The notes under the pieces: generated by a model | Told to the model about the DNA's origin: nothing | Databases searched by the model: none | Seen by the model: the letters and a program-made list of their open reading frames with translations, nothing else | Position numbers and translations under genes: made by a program | Source of the DNA: Pseudoneurospora amorphoporcata | Taxonomy: Eukaryota > Ascomycota > Sordariomycetes > Sordariales > Sordariaceae | Reading direction: 5' to 3' | DNA: 64,000 nucleotides | Assembly (NCBI GenBank): GCA_033297205.1 | Contig: MU859188.1 | Coordinates: 38,812-102,811 of the forward strand | Shown here: positions 10,009 to 21,036 of the stretch, in pieces | Position numbering within the stretch: the stretch's first letter is position 1 | Layout of the letters: the number at the start of each line of letters is the position of its first letter

Positions 10009-12711
10009 ATGTCTCGACGGTCATCCATCTTCGGGAGGTTTGGCCGATCGAGCTCATCGGCGACGGCAAGCATGGCATCCAGCAACGAGAAAGATGGGCA
10101 GGACATCGATGGCAAGCCCGCACCGCCCCCGGCCTACACCATCGTCGACGAGCCGGCTACGGCGGACTTGACAGCTGCCTTTGACCAACTGAGCCTTTCC
10201 AACGCGGCTTCCAACCCAACTGTCGATACATGTCTTGCCCACTTGAAGCTGTTGTTCGCCATCCAGTCCATGAAGGAAGAGGTTGGCTATACAGATGGGC
10301 TCTGGGGACTGTGGGACGCTCTCGCCGGGCCCCTCGATCAACTTGAACACGCATATGCCCACAAGAAGAGGACCCCTTCTGATGCCAAGAAGCTCCTCGG
10401 TGATGAGCTCGAGGGAGATGACGCCAAAACTGCCAAGAAGACGCTCGAGAATCTGAGCAAGATCCGTGAGAAGCGATGGGCCTTGTTCCTTGCGAGAGCA
10501 ACCCAGAGATACGAGGCGTGGTGGAAATCGCTGCCTGGCGGTCAACCATTGACGGAAAAGGATATGGAGGAAGACACATCCTTTGGATACGCAACATTCC
10601 CTACGGACGACAACGATACCTTTATCTGGAGCGAGGAGAAGCTACCGCCTCTTGGTATGTTTCCAGGCCCTCTGCCAAATTCTGGTGGGAAGCAAGCATC
10701 TTGCTAACTCGCCAATTCTCTGTACAGATGTACTGATGGTCTGGCATACCCATATGCTCAACCCCCGTGCCTTCCTTGAAGATGCCATGCTAGCTGGCTT
10801 GAGAGGCTTCTGGAACAGAGGACTCCCGTGGCACTTGGTCAACGCGGCCATCAACTCGGATTTCAGCTACAACGTATCGGATCAGTGCAAGGCGCATTGG
10901 ACGAGCCAAACAGGCTGCTATTGGGAAAATCAATCCGATCCACTCGTCAAACACTTGCAATGCCCCAAATGCAACACGCATTTGTTAATTCCCTGGACAA
11001 CCTGCTCTCGGCCTGAAGATTTCTATGATGAAACCGAACCCCTGGACCTGACTGGCACTGGCTTTGGTGACGGTAACCTCAAGCATTTGTGCGAAAAATG
11101 TGGTGTCGTCATCTGTAAGGAACTGCTGTGCGCTTTCAAGTTTGTCAAAGACGTCGAGGCTCTCCTTGGGCCTGCAAACCGGCCGATCCCAGGCACCATA
11201 CTGGAACCCACGACCGGGAGACCCGCGACAGTGCCGCCCGAGCCTGAGAAGTTCAGTTACCCTCGCACCTTTCCCAACCGTCTCCTCAAGAGCGGATGCA
11301 ACTCTATTCGCACAAAGGTGACCACGCTCATGACCACCAAACCGGACCCTACCATGCAAGATATTCGTGTCGAAATCGAAGCCATTCTTGGGAACAGCGC
11401 ATGGCTGAAGGAGATCAACAAGTATTCGAGCCCCAGCGGCGCGGAATACAGGGTTGACCATCCCAGTAAGCTCAACATACGCAAGATGATGGCCCATTAC
11501 TGGGAGAACTTCAGCCCCTTCGCTCTCGACCTGGCTGGCGCCGTTGTGCGCCAGGGCATCTTCATCGAAAAGATGTATAAGATTGACTGGCTCCACAGCC
11601 CTTCGGCAACCGACACCATGAAACGCCTCCTGCTCAAGTATGTCCGGTTCTTCACAATCATGCAGATGAATCCGGGCAAGATGGCAGTCCCTACCCTTGA
11701 TATCGACCTGGCTTGGCACACGCACCAGTTGAGCCCGAGCAAGTACTACATGTATAGTTTTGGCAAAACCGACAAATTCATCGATCATGATGACAAGGTT
11801 GAGGAGGGCAGATTGAGCGAACAATTCGAATGGACCAGCAAGGAGTATCAGGATACCTATAATGAGGTATACAGTGAGTGTACCTGCTGGTACTGCGAGT
11901 GTACGTTGGATCCGCTATCAGTCGTCCAAGCTCCTCGTCTCTCCATGCTAACAACAACGTCTTTCTTATAGCTATTCGGACCTCACATGTGACCCCACTC
12001 GGCGAAGTGCTGGGTGTTTCCAGGTCAGAGCAAAGTACGTACTCACCTGTCTTTCCGAGTCTGGCCACCCAAACACAGTCTGGAACTTCACTAACCACCT
12101 CCCCCTTACAGTCGCCGAATCCTTCCACGCCTCCGGAAAAGCCAAGTTCTGCCCCCCTGACAAGTCCGCCCATATCTCCTCCCACAACGCCGTGATGCTC
12201 CACGTCGACCCCTCACAGCCGGACCTAACCACCCAAAACCGCGTGCGCATGCAACTCACCACCCTTCACCGGAAGAGACTGGACGCCGCATACGCCAGAG
12301 CCAAGATACGCGCCGAGAAGAAGGGCAGAACGATTCCGCCCCGGGACCAGACGTACTACGACTACTGGGGATACCCGTACTACATGGCTGGTCCTTACAT
12401 GTATCCTATGTGGTTCAAACCGGGGATGTACTACGGATGGAGTGCGGGATACATTGCCGGCTGTGGGACCGGAGTTAATGGCGCTTGTGCGGCGGGCACT
12501 TGCGGAGGTGTTGCTGCGGGTGCGTGTGGTGGTGCTGGGGGATGTGGAGGGGTAAGTTATCCTACATGCACGACGACTGACGTAGAAACAAGGTCGATTG
12601 TTTCTTCATTTTTTATGCAAATGCTAACGGGTCTTCTTTGCTTAGGGATGCAGCAGCGGCGGCGGGTGCGGAGGAGGAGGAGGTTGTGGTGGCGGTTGTG
12701 GTGGCGGTTAG
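10009..12711 (+). CDS. Glycine-rich domain-containing protein (GRDP-like)
   Basis: Five exons: 10009-10654, 10728-11900, 11972-12034, 12112-12551 and 12646-12711, 795 residues. All four introns have GTATGT, GTACGT or GTAAGT donors and keep frame. Two HTH signatures mark the two halves: LMVWHTHMLNP (about residue 220) and DLAWHTHQLSP (about 550). These are typical of the GRDP/DUF1399 family, where they define the repeated domain. Cys pairs (CPKCNTH, CEKCGVVICKE, CTCWYCE) could bind a metal. The C-terminus is a tyrosine-rich stretch followed by a Gly/Cys tail split by the last intron. Plant members are linked to stress and development, but the fungal role is unknown. The first intron falls immediately before the first HTH motif. 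Confidence 0.9.
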
Positions 12712-13382
12712 TCAACACCAACGACATTTCTGAATGCTGATGAAGACACTAGCATTGCGGTATAAAGGCGGTGGATGCTAGGTTTTCCTATACCTCGGGT
12801 TTACATGTCATGATGGTTTTTCTTTGATGGCAAACGCTTGTTTTGGTTATGATCAGTCTCTTTATCCATTCGCCTTCTTACCTTCGACTTAACGGCGCAT
12901 CATGTTATCTATCCCATCTAGAGATCTTTCATTTATTCACAATAAAAAAAAAACAGCACACTTCGTTTGTGACCTTTGCTCTGCACGATGTGGCTTATTG
13001 TGGCTTGGAAGTTATCGCCGTCATCATAAGCGCACCAAGGATCAATAGTCACTGGCCCGTTAGGCGCCAAGATATTGATTCGGACTTTTGATGACATGTA
13101 AAGAATAAAGAGGGGGCGTTAGCCACTAATCGTCAATCTGGTTTGACACTGCCACTTTCACAATTGAGATCAGGCACCACACCGCTTCAAGTCGTTGATG
13201 GTGGCACTGCCATTTCAGTCACTCCGACACTCGTTCGTTAATACTTACTGGTATATGGTGATGCCTACTCCTTACTTTACAATGCTGACTTTTGAAGACA
13301 CAGGCCTACAGACCAACATGATTGAAACTATCTCCCGCAAGCCATCCCTCCTTCAGCATAGCATTTAATAAACTCATCAAAG
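12712..13382. other. Intergenic spacer with the HET gene promoter
   Basis: Downstream of the GRDP-like gene and upstream of the HET gene. No further gene seen. Confidence 0.6.
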
Positions 13383-16061
13383 ATGGCCACAGAAACCGGG
13401 AACCACCAAGTACACGAGTTTGTCTTCTCGCTTCAAAAATACCCAGTCGGACCACCTCAACAACCCCTAGCATTGCTCGAGCTCTCCCCAGACACCTCCA
13501 AACAACTCCTTTCCCGAACCTTCGACTTCGAACCCAAGCACTCCGGCGAAGACCTTCTCAATCGGATAAAACATTTCGACGCATGGACAGCAGACCAACT
13601 AGGTTTTCTGGACGAAGCACTCGACAAGTTCCTCTTCAAAGTCCTCGTCAATGACCCACAAGTGGAAACGTCCAACAGCGCCAAACCGTCGAACCCAACA
13701 CGGTTGATCAAGGAGGCCACAAGCAAACCGCAAAAGCCGGTGGAATCTTTTGTGGCACTCAGCTACTGCTGGCACTACCCAGAAGCATGGTCCCTATCCC
13801 TCGGCCTCCAACATGGGGACGCCTCCATCCCTGACAGTCCCCTAGCACCCGCCATGTTCGAAGCCTTTCTCGCCGAGCGGCTCAGTCCAGAAGAACCGGT
13901 GTGGTTAGATCAGTGGTGCATTGACCAGACTAACCAAGAGGAAAAAGTGGTGGCGATAGGCGCCATGGACGCGCTTTACTACAGCGCTCGTGTGGTGGTC
14001 GTTTGTCTGGAGGATGTGAGACTTGGTCCTTCCGACGCGGAGATTATCATCAAGTTTGCTGGGTGCGTGGAGAGGAAAGAGAAGCTGGAGGGTCCGGATT
14101 GGGAGGAGAAAGAGCAGGTGAGGCTGTGGACGGCTGTGGAAAGGATCTTTGCTGCGAGGTGGTTTATTAGGGCTTGGTGCGCGCATGAGTACTGGATGGC
14201 GCAAAAGGTGGTGTTTTTGGCGCCTGTCACTTCTGACCCGCGGGCACCGCCGGGAGAGGTGCAGGAGGTGGAGATTGTGAGGTTTGATAATCGGTTTTTG
14301 CAGTTGGTGCATGCTGTTGCGAGTAACTGGTTTTCGGGGGAGAATGCAGAGACGGCGCGGCGGAGGGAGAGGTATCGAAGAGAAGCTGCCAAGCCAATGT
14401 CTGCGGAGGCTTACTATTGGGGTGTCCAGGTTCCGGAGTCATATGAGGAAGATCCGGAGTCATACGACAAAGATCCGGAGTCAAAGGAGGAAGATCAGGA
14501 GTCGTTCATCAAGAGGAGAGCGTTTGGGATTGCAAATAATCAACATCAGATGGGTGACACTGAAGGAAAACTGTTACCGCAAATCAGCTCCTTCGCCGTC
14601 ATCCAGAGTCTTGCTGCGGGATTCGAAAGGGACAAACTTTCTGTTTGGCTGAATGCATCGCGCACCCGGCTTTTTATCAAGCACAACAACCCCCTTTCGG
14701 AAGCTGAAAGGGCATGGATAGCGACCATCGTCTCTCTCGCCTCAGGAGACGCCACCGTGCTAGCAGCCGTTGGGTCAGCCCTCGGCAATCAAGTCGAGGG
14801 TAGAAAGTGGAGAGAAACAGGATGGGCATACCTTCCCCGTGTGGATGACTATGTGCACCTAGGCTCGAGCCCTATCTATCCCGCTTTGGACGGTAACCCA
14901 TCCCTTTCACCTGATGGACTCGCGCTGGACGCTATCGTACTCGATATCTCGCTTGGTTTGCAAAGTCCTCACAGTACCAGCATGTCGGCAGCTTTGGGGG
15001 CAATAGATTGGTACCTCTATCAGCGGAGGAAGTCGTCGTCCTTGCCTGCAACGGAAGCGCCAGGAGAGCCAGGCGGGTGGGAAGATATTGATATCCTCAA
15101 CTATTCCTACAGATGTCACCTCAGCCAAGCCCTCGGCATCCTTCTAGAGCTCTCAGATCCGCCGTCGTTCACTTGGACGCGCCTCTGTCTTTCTCAAGCG
15201 TTTCCTAGACCGGGGTCGAAGTACGCGAAGCTTTTGACGCATCCATCTTGTGTTTCGTTTCTGGACGCTGGCTTTCATGCGCTGTCGGGTGCTAGAGCGT
15301 CTTTGAAGGCTGCCGTTGTCTTTGGCGATGTGGATTATGATAATTCTGCGTACCTCAGAGCGGTGGACGATCACCTCAGTACCCTCCACTCCCAGAACCC
15401 CGATCTGATCTTCAAAGGCGTGACCGCTTTCCTAGCAATAGCGGAGGGTATCGTCCGCACAATTTGCGGTGGAGCGGCAGATTATCGCAGAAGTGAAGTC
15501 TGCGAGTGGTATAAGGTGCAAGTCAGCGATGCGATTCCCCACGGTTTAATCATCTTTGCTCCTCCTCCTTCTCGGTTTCGGAATTCCAAGTTTACTATTG
15601 CCTGCCCGTTAGCGCTGAGTCAATTGAGAGAAATGCAGGTTAGTTACATGCATCGCGGGTGGATTCTCAAACAGGAGGTAGGAGACGAGACAGTTCAGGA
15701 GCATCCGGAGGGCAGGAAGATACCGAGATATATTCTCACAGGCAAGACTGCACTGTTCATGCCTGTTGGGGGAAGCATCATCAAGCATCCGGAGACGGGG
15801 CAATTGTGTAGGATGGGGGACCCAGTGAGATATGCGGCTTCGGGAATTGATAGGGAGGGGGAAAGGAGAATGGTGAGGAGGATTGTCGTTGGTGGCGGTC
15901 GGATCGAAGAGGCGACGGATCTGGGGGTTGGAAGGGAAGTGAGAGAGTGGCAGGAGAGAAGAGCTAGAAGGGATGCGATGTTGGCTCCTAAGATGGGGAT
16001 TCTGGAATGGGCCGTAATGATTGCATTTGGGGCGATGCTATTGGGACCTTGGGGTTGGTGA
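13383..16061 (+). CDS. HET-domain protein (heterokaryon incompatibility type)
   Basis: Single exon, 892 residues. The N-terminal third has the HET hallmarks in order: SFVALSYCWHYPE (about 123-135), PVWLDQWCIDQTNQEEK (about 178-194) and the Ala-rich helix with ARVVVVCLEDV. HET proteins trigger programmed cell death after fusion of incompatible hyphae, and many resemble NLR-linked immune effectors. A short acidic heptad-like repeat (PESYEED, PESYDKD, PESKEED, QESF) follows at about 355-375. The C-terminus ends in a hydrophobic segment (WAVMIAFGAMLLGPWGW) that could be a membrane anchor. The middle region is not recognised. No NACHT, ankyrin or WD repeats are visible, so this is a stand-alone HET protein. 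Confidence 0.92.
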   Translation: MATETGNHQVHEFVFSLQKYPVGPPQQPLALLELSPDTSKQLLSRTFDFEPKHSGEDLLNRIKHFDAWTADQLGFLDEALDKFLFKVLVNDPQVETSNSAKPSNPTRLIKEATSKPQKPVESFVALSYCWHYPEAWSLSLGLQHGDASIPDSPLAPAMFEAFLAERLSPEEPVWLDQWCIDQTNQEEKVVAIGAMDALYYSARVVVVCLEDVRLGPSDAEIIIKFAGCVERKEKLEGPDWEEKEQVRLWTAVERIFAARWFIRAWCAHEYWMAQKVVFLAPVTSDPRAPPGEVQEVEIVRFDNRFLQLVHAVASNWFSGENAETARRRERYRREAAKPMSAEAYYWGVQVPESYEEDPESYDKDPESKEEDQESFIKRRAFGIANNQHQMGDTEGKLLPQISSFAVIQSLAAGFERDKLSVWLNASRTRLFIKHNNPLSEAERAWIATIVSLASGDATVLAAVGSALGNQVEGRKWRETGWAYLPRVDDYVHLGSSPIYPALDGNPSLSPDGLALDAIVLDISLGLQSPHSTSMSAALGAIDWYLYQRRKSSSLPATEAPGEPGGWEDIDILNYSYRCHLSQALGILLELSDPPSFTWTRLCLSQAFPRPGSKYAKLLTHPSCVSFLDAGFHALSGARASLKAAVVFGDVDYDNSAYLRAVDDHLSTLHSQNPDLIFKGVTAFLAIAEGIVRTICGGAADYRRSEVCEWYKVQVSDAIPHGLIIFAPPPSRFRNSKFTIACPLALSQLREMQVSYMHRGWILKQEVGDETVQEHPEGRKIPRYILTGKTALFMPVGGSIIKHPETGQLCRMGDPVRYAASGIDREGERRMVRRIVVGGGRIEEATDLGVGREVREWQERRARRDAMLAPKMGILEWAVMIAFGAMLLGPWGW

Positions 16062-19000
16062 AATATTGATGGTGTCTTGACCTCGTCAGGTCTGTTGAAT
16101 TGAAAAAAGTCACTGAATCGGAGAGGTTTCGAGCGGGCTTGGTCAAAAGATAAAAACCAGAAAGACGGAAGAGTAAAGCCATGGCATTTGTGCCTGCCTC
16201 AAACAGAACGGTGACGAAGATGAAGTCATGGAGGTTTTCCGTTTCTTCACCTTTGCACCTCGCGTTGGCCTCTTCATCAATGCAGTCGAACCATATCGAA
16301 AATACCACGAATCGTCGGGACCTGCATCACGAAAATCGGACGAATTGCGGAGTGGGTCCTGCCCACCATCCATCCATCTACCCAGTTCCAGGGATTCGCA
16401 GCGCTCAATGCACCTAGAAGTTCATGCTCAATTTCCATCACAACACCAGTGGGTCCCATCGTGGCGCCCAGTCTGTCCCTTAAACGGCCCGTGATCCCCC
16501 TTTCGGCTTTCAACCGTCATGCAACATCGACCACCAGATATGGCCCATATATGCCGGCGCAAACCAGCAAGAGTCAGTGGGTTTCACTCCTCTGTCCCGT
16601 GATCTTGGATGCAATCAAGCACCAGCAAGAAAGCAAGTCCATTGGTGGTCCTGGTCGGTCGTCCATCAGGAAATTCACCGTTTCATCTACCGCCTTGCCC
16701 GTCACCAGATATACTCTGGAAATAACGAAGCATAACCCACCCCATCGTGCCATTTCCCTCAAACCCTCAGATCAGCTTTTCACATTTCTTTGAAGTGGCC
16801 TCCATCTGATGGGGTATGTGGGCATTTATCTCACTTCAACCTATGGGGTTGAGATGATCATCACCGTTGAAAAGAGTGTGATCGGTGGGAGGCGGGCTAC
16901 GCGCGCAGGCAGGTGCGCAGGTTTGCCTCGGAGGAAACGATTCAACGGATATCCAAAGGCATGTTGGATGGATACCGATTGCTGTGGCATTTTGAAAGCC
17001 TATCTCGAAATCATTTGTGCGGAAGACTGACCAAGGCGATGACCAGGTATTTCACGAAGCAAGACCCCACAGCAACGAAAGTCGGTGCTCACCGTGCCAA
17101 GCGTGCCCATCAGCATTTTTGCGCACCTGGCGTCACCGTACCTCACCGACCTCACCGTGCCTGACCTACCAGTACCGCGCAGTAGCTTGCCGAGACGGGT
17201 CCGGGTCCGGGTGACACTTCGTCGGGTCCGGGTGCACTTCCCGAACTCCGCTTGTTTTGTGGCGTCTTACCTCCCGTATCATTTCCGGGATTTCTTCCTC
17301 CAGACTTACTCGGCTTTCCCTGCCGCCACCATCCAGACACTTCAACACAAGAAAGACTTGACGCTTTTGGGCAATGGGGCAAGGCAAGTAGATGACCATG
17401 TCCTTGCCAAAATCGGTGATCCACAATCGGTGAGAGATATGACCCAGGTGTCGACAAACAAATTCATGGCAAACAGCGTTTCATCGTTCAGGTGTTGCAT
17501 CACGCAATCCGGGTGCGGTCCCCGTGCAGTTTTCTCCCAAACCGTCGTCTTTCCAATTCTCCCGAGTCCTTTCGACCAACCAACTCGTTTTGTTAAAAGA
17601 AAAATCCCAGCCCATCCAGACGGCACTCCCGTGAGCCGTCGTTCCGTTGCAGTCATCAGATTGTTGAGCAAACATTTCGGCCCTCGGACTCGCTTGCACT
17701 GTGACAAACATCTCTCCCACTCACTCCCATGTTCTCACTGCCTTCGAGTCTCTGACTCCTTCCAGGACGTCCAAGGTCTGCCTGCCTTACGGTGACGTTT
17801 TCAATCTCTTGATGAAATTTGAAGGTTCTGATGCTTACCTTGAAAGCACCTCGAAAGCATCGATACTGGGCTACTTCGTCTGATAAAACAAAAACCAAAA
17901 ACAACGGAACACACTCCTGAAACAGGACAGAGCGGAATGGCAAACTGGACCAATTCCGCACTTCTTTCTCACAATCCACTGTATAGTACCTCGCAATTTC
18001 ACATATAACGTATGCACGTTGCCACACTTGGCCGGTCAACTGGTTGACGGCCTTGAAGGATTCATGAATCTCTCCGAGGAGTCCGGGTGCACCTCCCGAA
18101 TTAGTTTTCTGGCCCGATTCCCGTTACAATGGCACAAATGGTTATGGTTGCAGCAGCTCCGCATCCTATCAACAAGCTTCTTGACAGTCGACACACGGCC
18201 AGCCAACCGCCAACTAAACAATCAAGGAAATGTTTAAACACTGTAACAAACACCACCACCTCTCTCCCACCTTTCCGCACACCATCCTCCTCCTCTCACT
18301 CCCTTGAGATCTTGACACCCTTGGTAACCACACGAGCCGCCTTCGATACCGCCCAGGCTTGATTGAGCCAAGCCCGAGCCAGGTCAGCACGAGTTATGCA
18401 GCACCACGCCGACACCACCGAAACCAGCAAAGGAAACCTATCGGCCCAGGCCAAAACCTGCCAAAACCTTCTGGAACACCATTTCACTGAACTAGCTCGC
18501 CATCGGGTACAGTGCCTCCGGCTGAAGAAGAATCCCGAGTTGTGCCTCGCGATGTCGCGCAATATGTCTCGCTATGCCTTACTGACTTGCTGTACTCACT
18601 GTGCAGCGCACGGTCATTACGGTCTAGGGTGTCCTCGGCTGAATTATGCAGCCGCTAATCCTCCTCGGTCCTCATGTTTTGGGTCTTGTCCATTAACATA
18701 TCCACGGTGTCCCTCTAGCCCCCATCTGTACGGTACATTCATCCTCTGTCCTGTCGAGCCCTGTTGCCATGTGCTGTGCTGCCCACTGGTGCCAAAGGTG
18801 CGAAGGCTGCAAAGAGTCCACTCAAGTTACCATGCCGTGCCGTCGCTGTGTCGTTTCGTTGTCGTTGCCGTTGTTTGCTCGCCGGTCAAGAGAGGCTGCA
18901 GGATGTGGCGGTTTTCAGAGGCATTCAGTACCGGTATGGCAGTGCGAAACTTGTTCACCGCTCTATGCGCCCCATTGAATCCTCTTTGAAGCCTCTTTCT

Positions 19001-19878
19001 CGCTAGTGTGCGAATACTATTGGTGGTGCTTTTTCACGTGTTATTCACAAGAGGTCTTGCTAGGGTGTACTGTAAGTGAAAAGCTCATCTCACACACACC
19101 TATCTCATGGGAAATATCACGGTTTGAATGCACGGAAGATTTAACTAGTTTGTCGGGTTTTTGCATTTTCGATTTTGAGTTTTCATGACGATAGATGATG
19201 CTAATATGCCAAGTTTCTCTCTGAATAACCATATACCAACGAATGCCCGTCTAGATCTAGACAGTATGTTGAGTTTGTAGAAGAAGAGGGGGATACGTGC
19301 TGTGGATGATAAGGGTGATTGATGATAATGAGGATCTAGCGTGCGGGCGAATAATAAGTGAGCAAGCAAGCAAGCAAGCGAATTGAGTAAACGAGCGAAT
19401 TTCAAGATATACACACTAATTTTCTCGCTAGGCTAGAACCATACAAAATGCGAGAAATGGGGCATCCAATGTGATAAAACAATACAAAAAGAAGTCAACA
19501 TGAAACGAGTCGGTCTGTGTACAAAAAGTGTTGTGTGAGTGATTGTGAGTTTGCTCAGTACCAAATGCATTATGATGATGTGGCACAGAAACTGTCGTGT
19601 CGGTCATCGCTTTGTACGGCTCCGAACAGACGAAATTTCCCAAAACCCCGTTCCCGTGTATTGGGGGGCAATGGTGTTTGGTGGCCCATAATGGCCGAAG
19701 TGCGTGAAGACATCCTGTCGCTCGTTCGGCTGCCTGGTCGAATGATTGTGAGACCCGGCCTGATGCAGGATGAATTTTCATGTCTGGTTTCGTTATAACC
19801 TGCCAATGATTGAGACGAATTTCCGGAGAGCTGGTGCTGGGTTTGATGAACCTCGATGTCCAATTCTGCCATCGTACT
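16062..19878. other. Long intergenic region, no convincing gene
   Basis: Frames of up to 236 codons occur (for example 17085-17795, 18363-18989) but lack motifs, splice logic or protein-like composition. Several short imperfect repeats built on TCCGGGTGCAC occur at 17227, 17508 and 18082. A (GAGCAAGC)-like simple repeat lies near 19360-19380. Confidence 0.5.
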
Positions 19879-20211
19879 TCAAAGGGCAGGCGTGAGCCGA
19901 AGATGGAAGTAGCGGTAACACTCGATCCAGTTTCCCCGTTGCTGCTTCCTCCTCTTGCTCACTTTCTCGGTAGTGGTGGTCTGCGTCGACAATTTCCTTC
20001 CCTTCAGCCAGTCCAGCCTTGATGCGGCGGGTATTGTTGATATTGCGAATATTCCGGTACGTGTGGGGGTGTTGGTGGTGCCCTCGACGAATTCTTTGAC
20101 TTCTTGCGACTTTGCGGCGGCAGACTGGAACGCATACGGGTGCGCTTTTTGAGACGTGGCCTGTAGCGCTCGTGTTGGCGACGTTGAACCCTCCTGTATC
20201 ATGGGTCAGTT

Positions 20212-21036
20212 TCAATCCACTTTCAAATAAGCCATGATTCTCATAACATACACTGCCTTCTTCAATTCCTCCTCATCGAAAGCGGCCTGATCCTTCATCA
20301 GAGCAGATGCGTTGTCGTTCTCGGGAGTCGCTTGTCTCTTCTCGAGCACTGTTGCAAGCCAATCGCGAGTCTGGGTGGGTTGAAGTATCGATCGCTCTTC
20401 GACCTTTGGATCCTCCTCCGCAACCAGTTCAATTTCGGTAACCACCGGTCGGCTGTCGTCGATTCTGGGAAAGTCGTCGGCAATTTCGGGTAGGGCGGCT
20501 TCGGACAAAACGCTGAGGGCGGGCGAACCAGGACCGGAGCCTGGACACGGGATGTAGTCGATGTATGCCTTCTCCCGCACCATGTACAAATCGGAACTCA
20601 AAGGAACTGCGACATGTTCGTATCGCTCTGGCGTCTTTACAAATACGTTCACAACTGAAAGCGAGCCAAGACTCCATAGAAGTTCTCCGGAAAGGGGCGT
20701 CCTGGAATGCGAGGAATCATTGCTGTGACAGATGCCGTGGAACTGAAATGGTTGTGAAACAGTAGGGCTTGGAGGCGGCGTCGAATCGGATAGCGGTCGT
20801 TGTTGCCAGATGGATGAGAAACTTTGTGTAACACTGGTGTCCGTCAAGTCAATGTCAGCTGCCATGTGGCCCAAGGTCGGACACAGTTGTTCTACTGACC
20901 TCTCATCATCATGCTCGGTTGGGATAAAGTCGTCGAAGAGACTCGGCTCGCCGTCGTAGGCGTCGTGAAACTTGTCGAGGTTACGGCGAAGGACAAGGCC
21001 GCAATAGCTGAAGTCGAGCAGATTGAGGGCCGCCAT
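20212..21036 (-). CDS. Unrecognised protein, possibly with an extra 3' exon
   Basis: Open frame of 274 codons with protein-like composition. A 66-nt in-frame intron is likely at 20834-20899 (GTCAGT donor, GCTGAC branch, ACCAG acceptor), giving 252 residues. Read-through keeps frame, so the protein is uncertain there. Near the 3' end a second intron (GTGTAT or GTATGT donor at about 20245-20250, acceptor TACAG near 20194) may connect to a Thr/Lys-rich coding-like frame ending at 19879. Visible features are a Ser/Pro-rich middle, an acidic region around ELVAEEDPKVEE and a charged C-terminus. No known domain is recognised. Confidence 0.5.
   Translation of the reverse strand: MAALNLLDFSYCGLVLRRNLDKFHDAYDGEPSLFDDFIPTEHDDERSVEQLCPTLGHMAADIDLTDTSVTQSFSSIWQQRPLSDSTPPPSPTVSQPFQFHGICHSNDSSHSRTPLSGELLWSLGSLSVVNVFVKTPERYEHVAVPLSSDLYMVREKAYIDYIPCPGSGPGSPALSVLSEAALPEIADDFPRIDDSRPVVTEIELVAEEDPKVEERSILQPTQTRDWLATVLEKRQATPENDNASALMKDQAAFDEEELKKAVYVMRIMAYLKVD

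Noticed and set aside
17085..17795. 236-codon open frame on the plus strand
   Set aside because: Begins in simple CACCGTGCC-type repeats and has no protein-like features.
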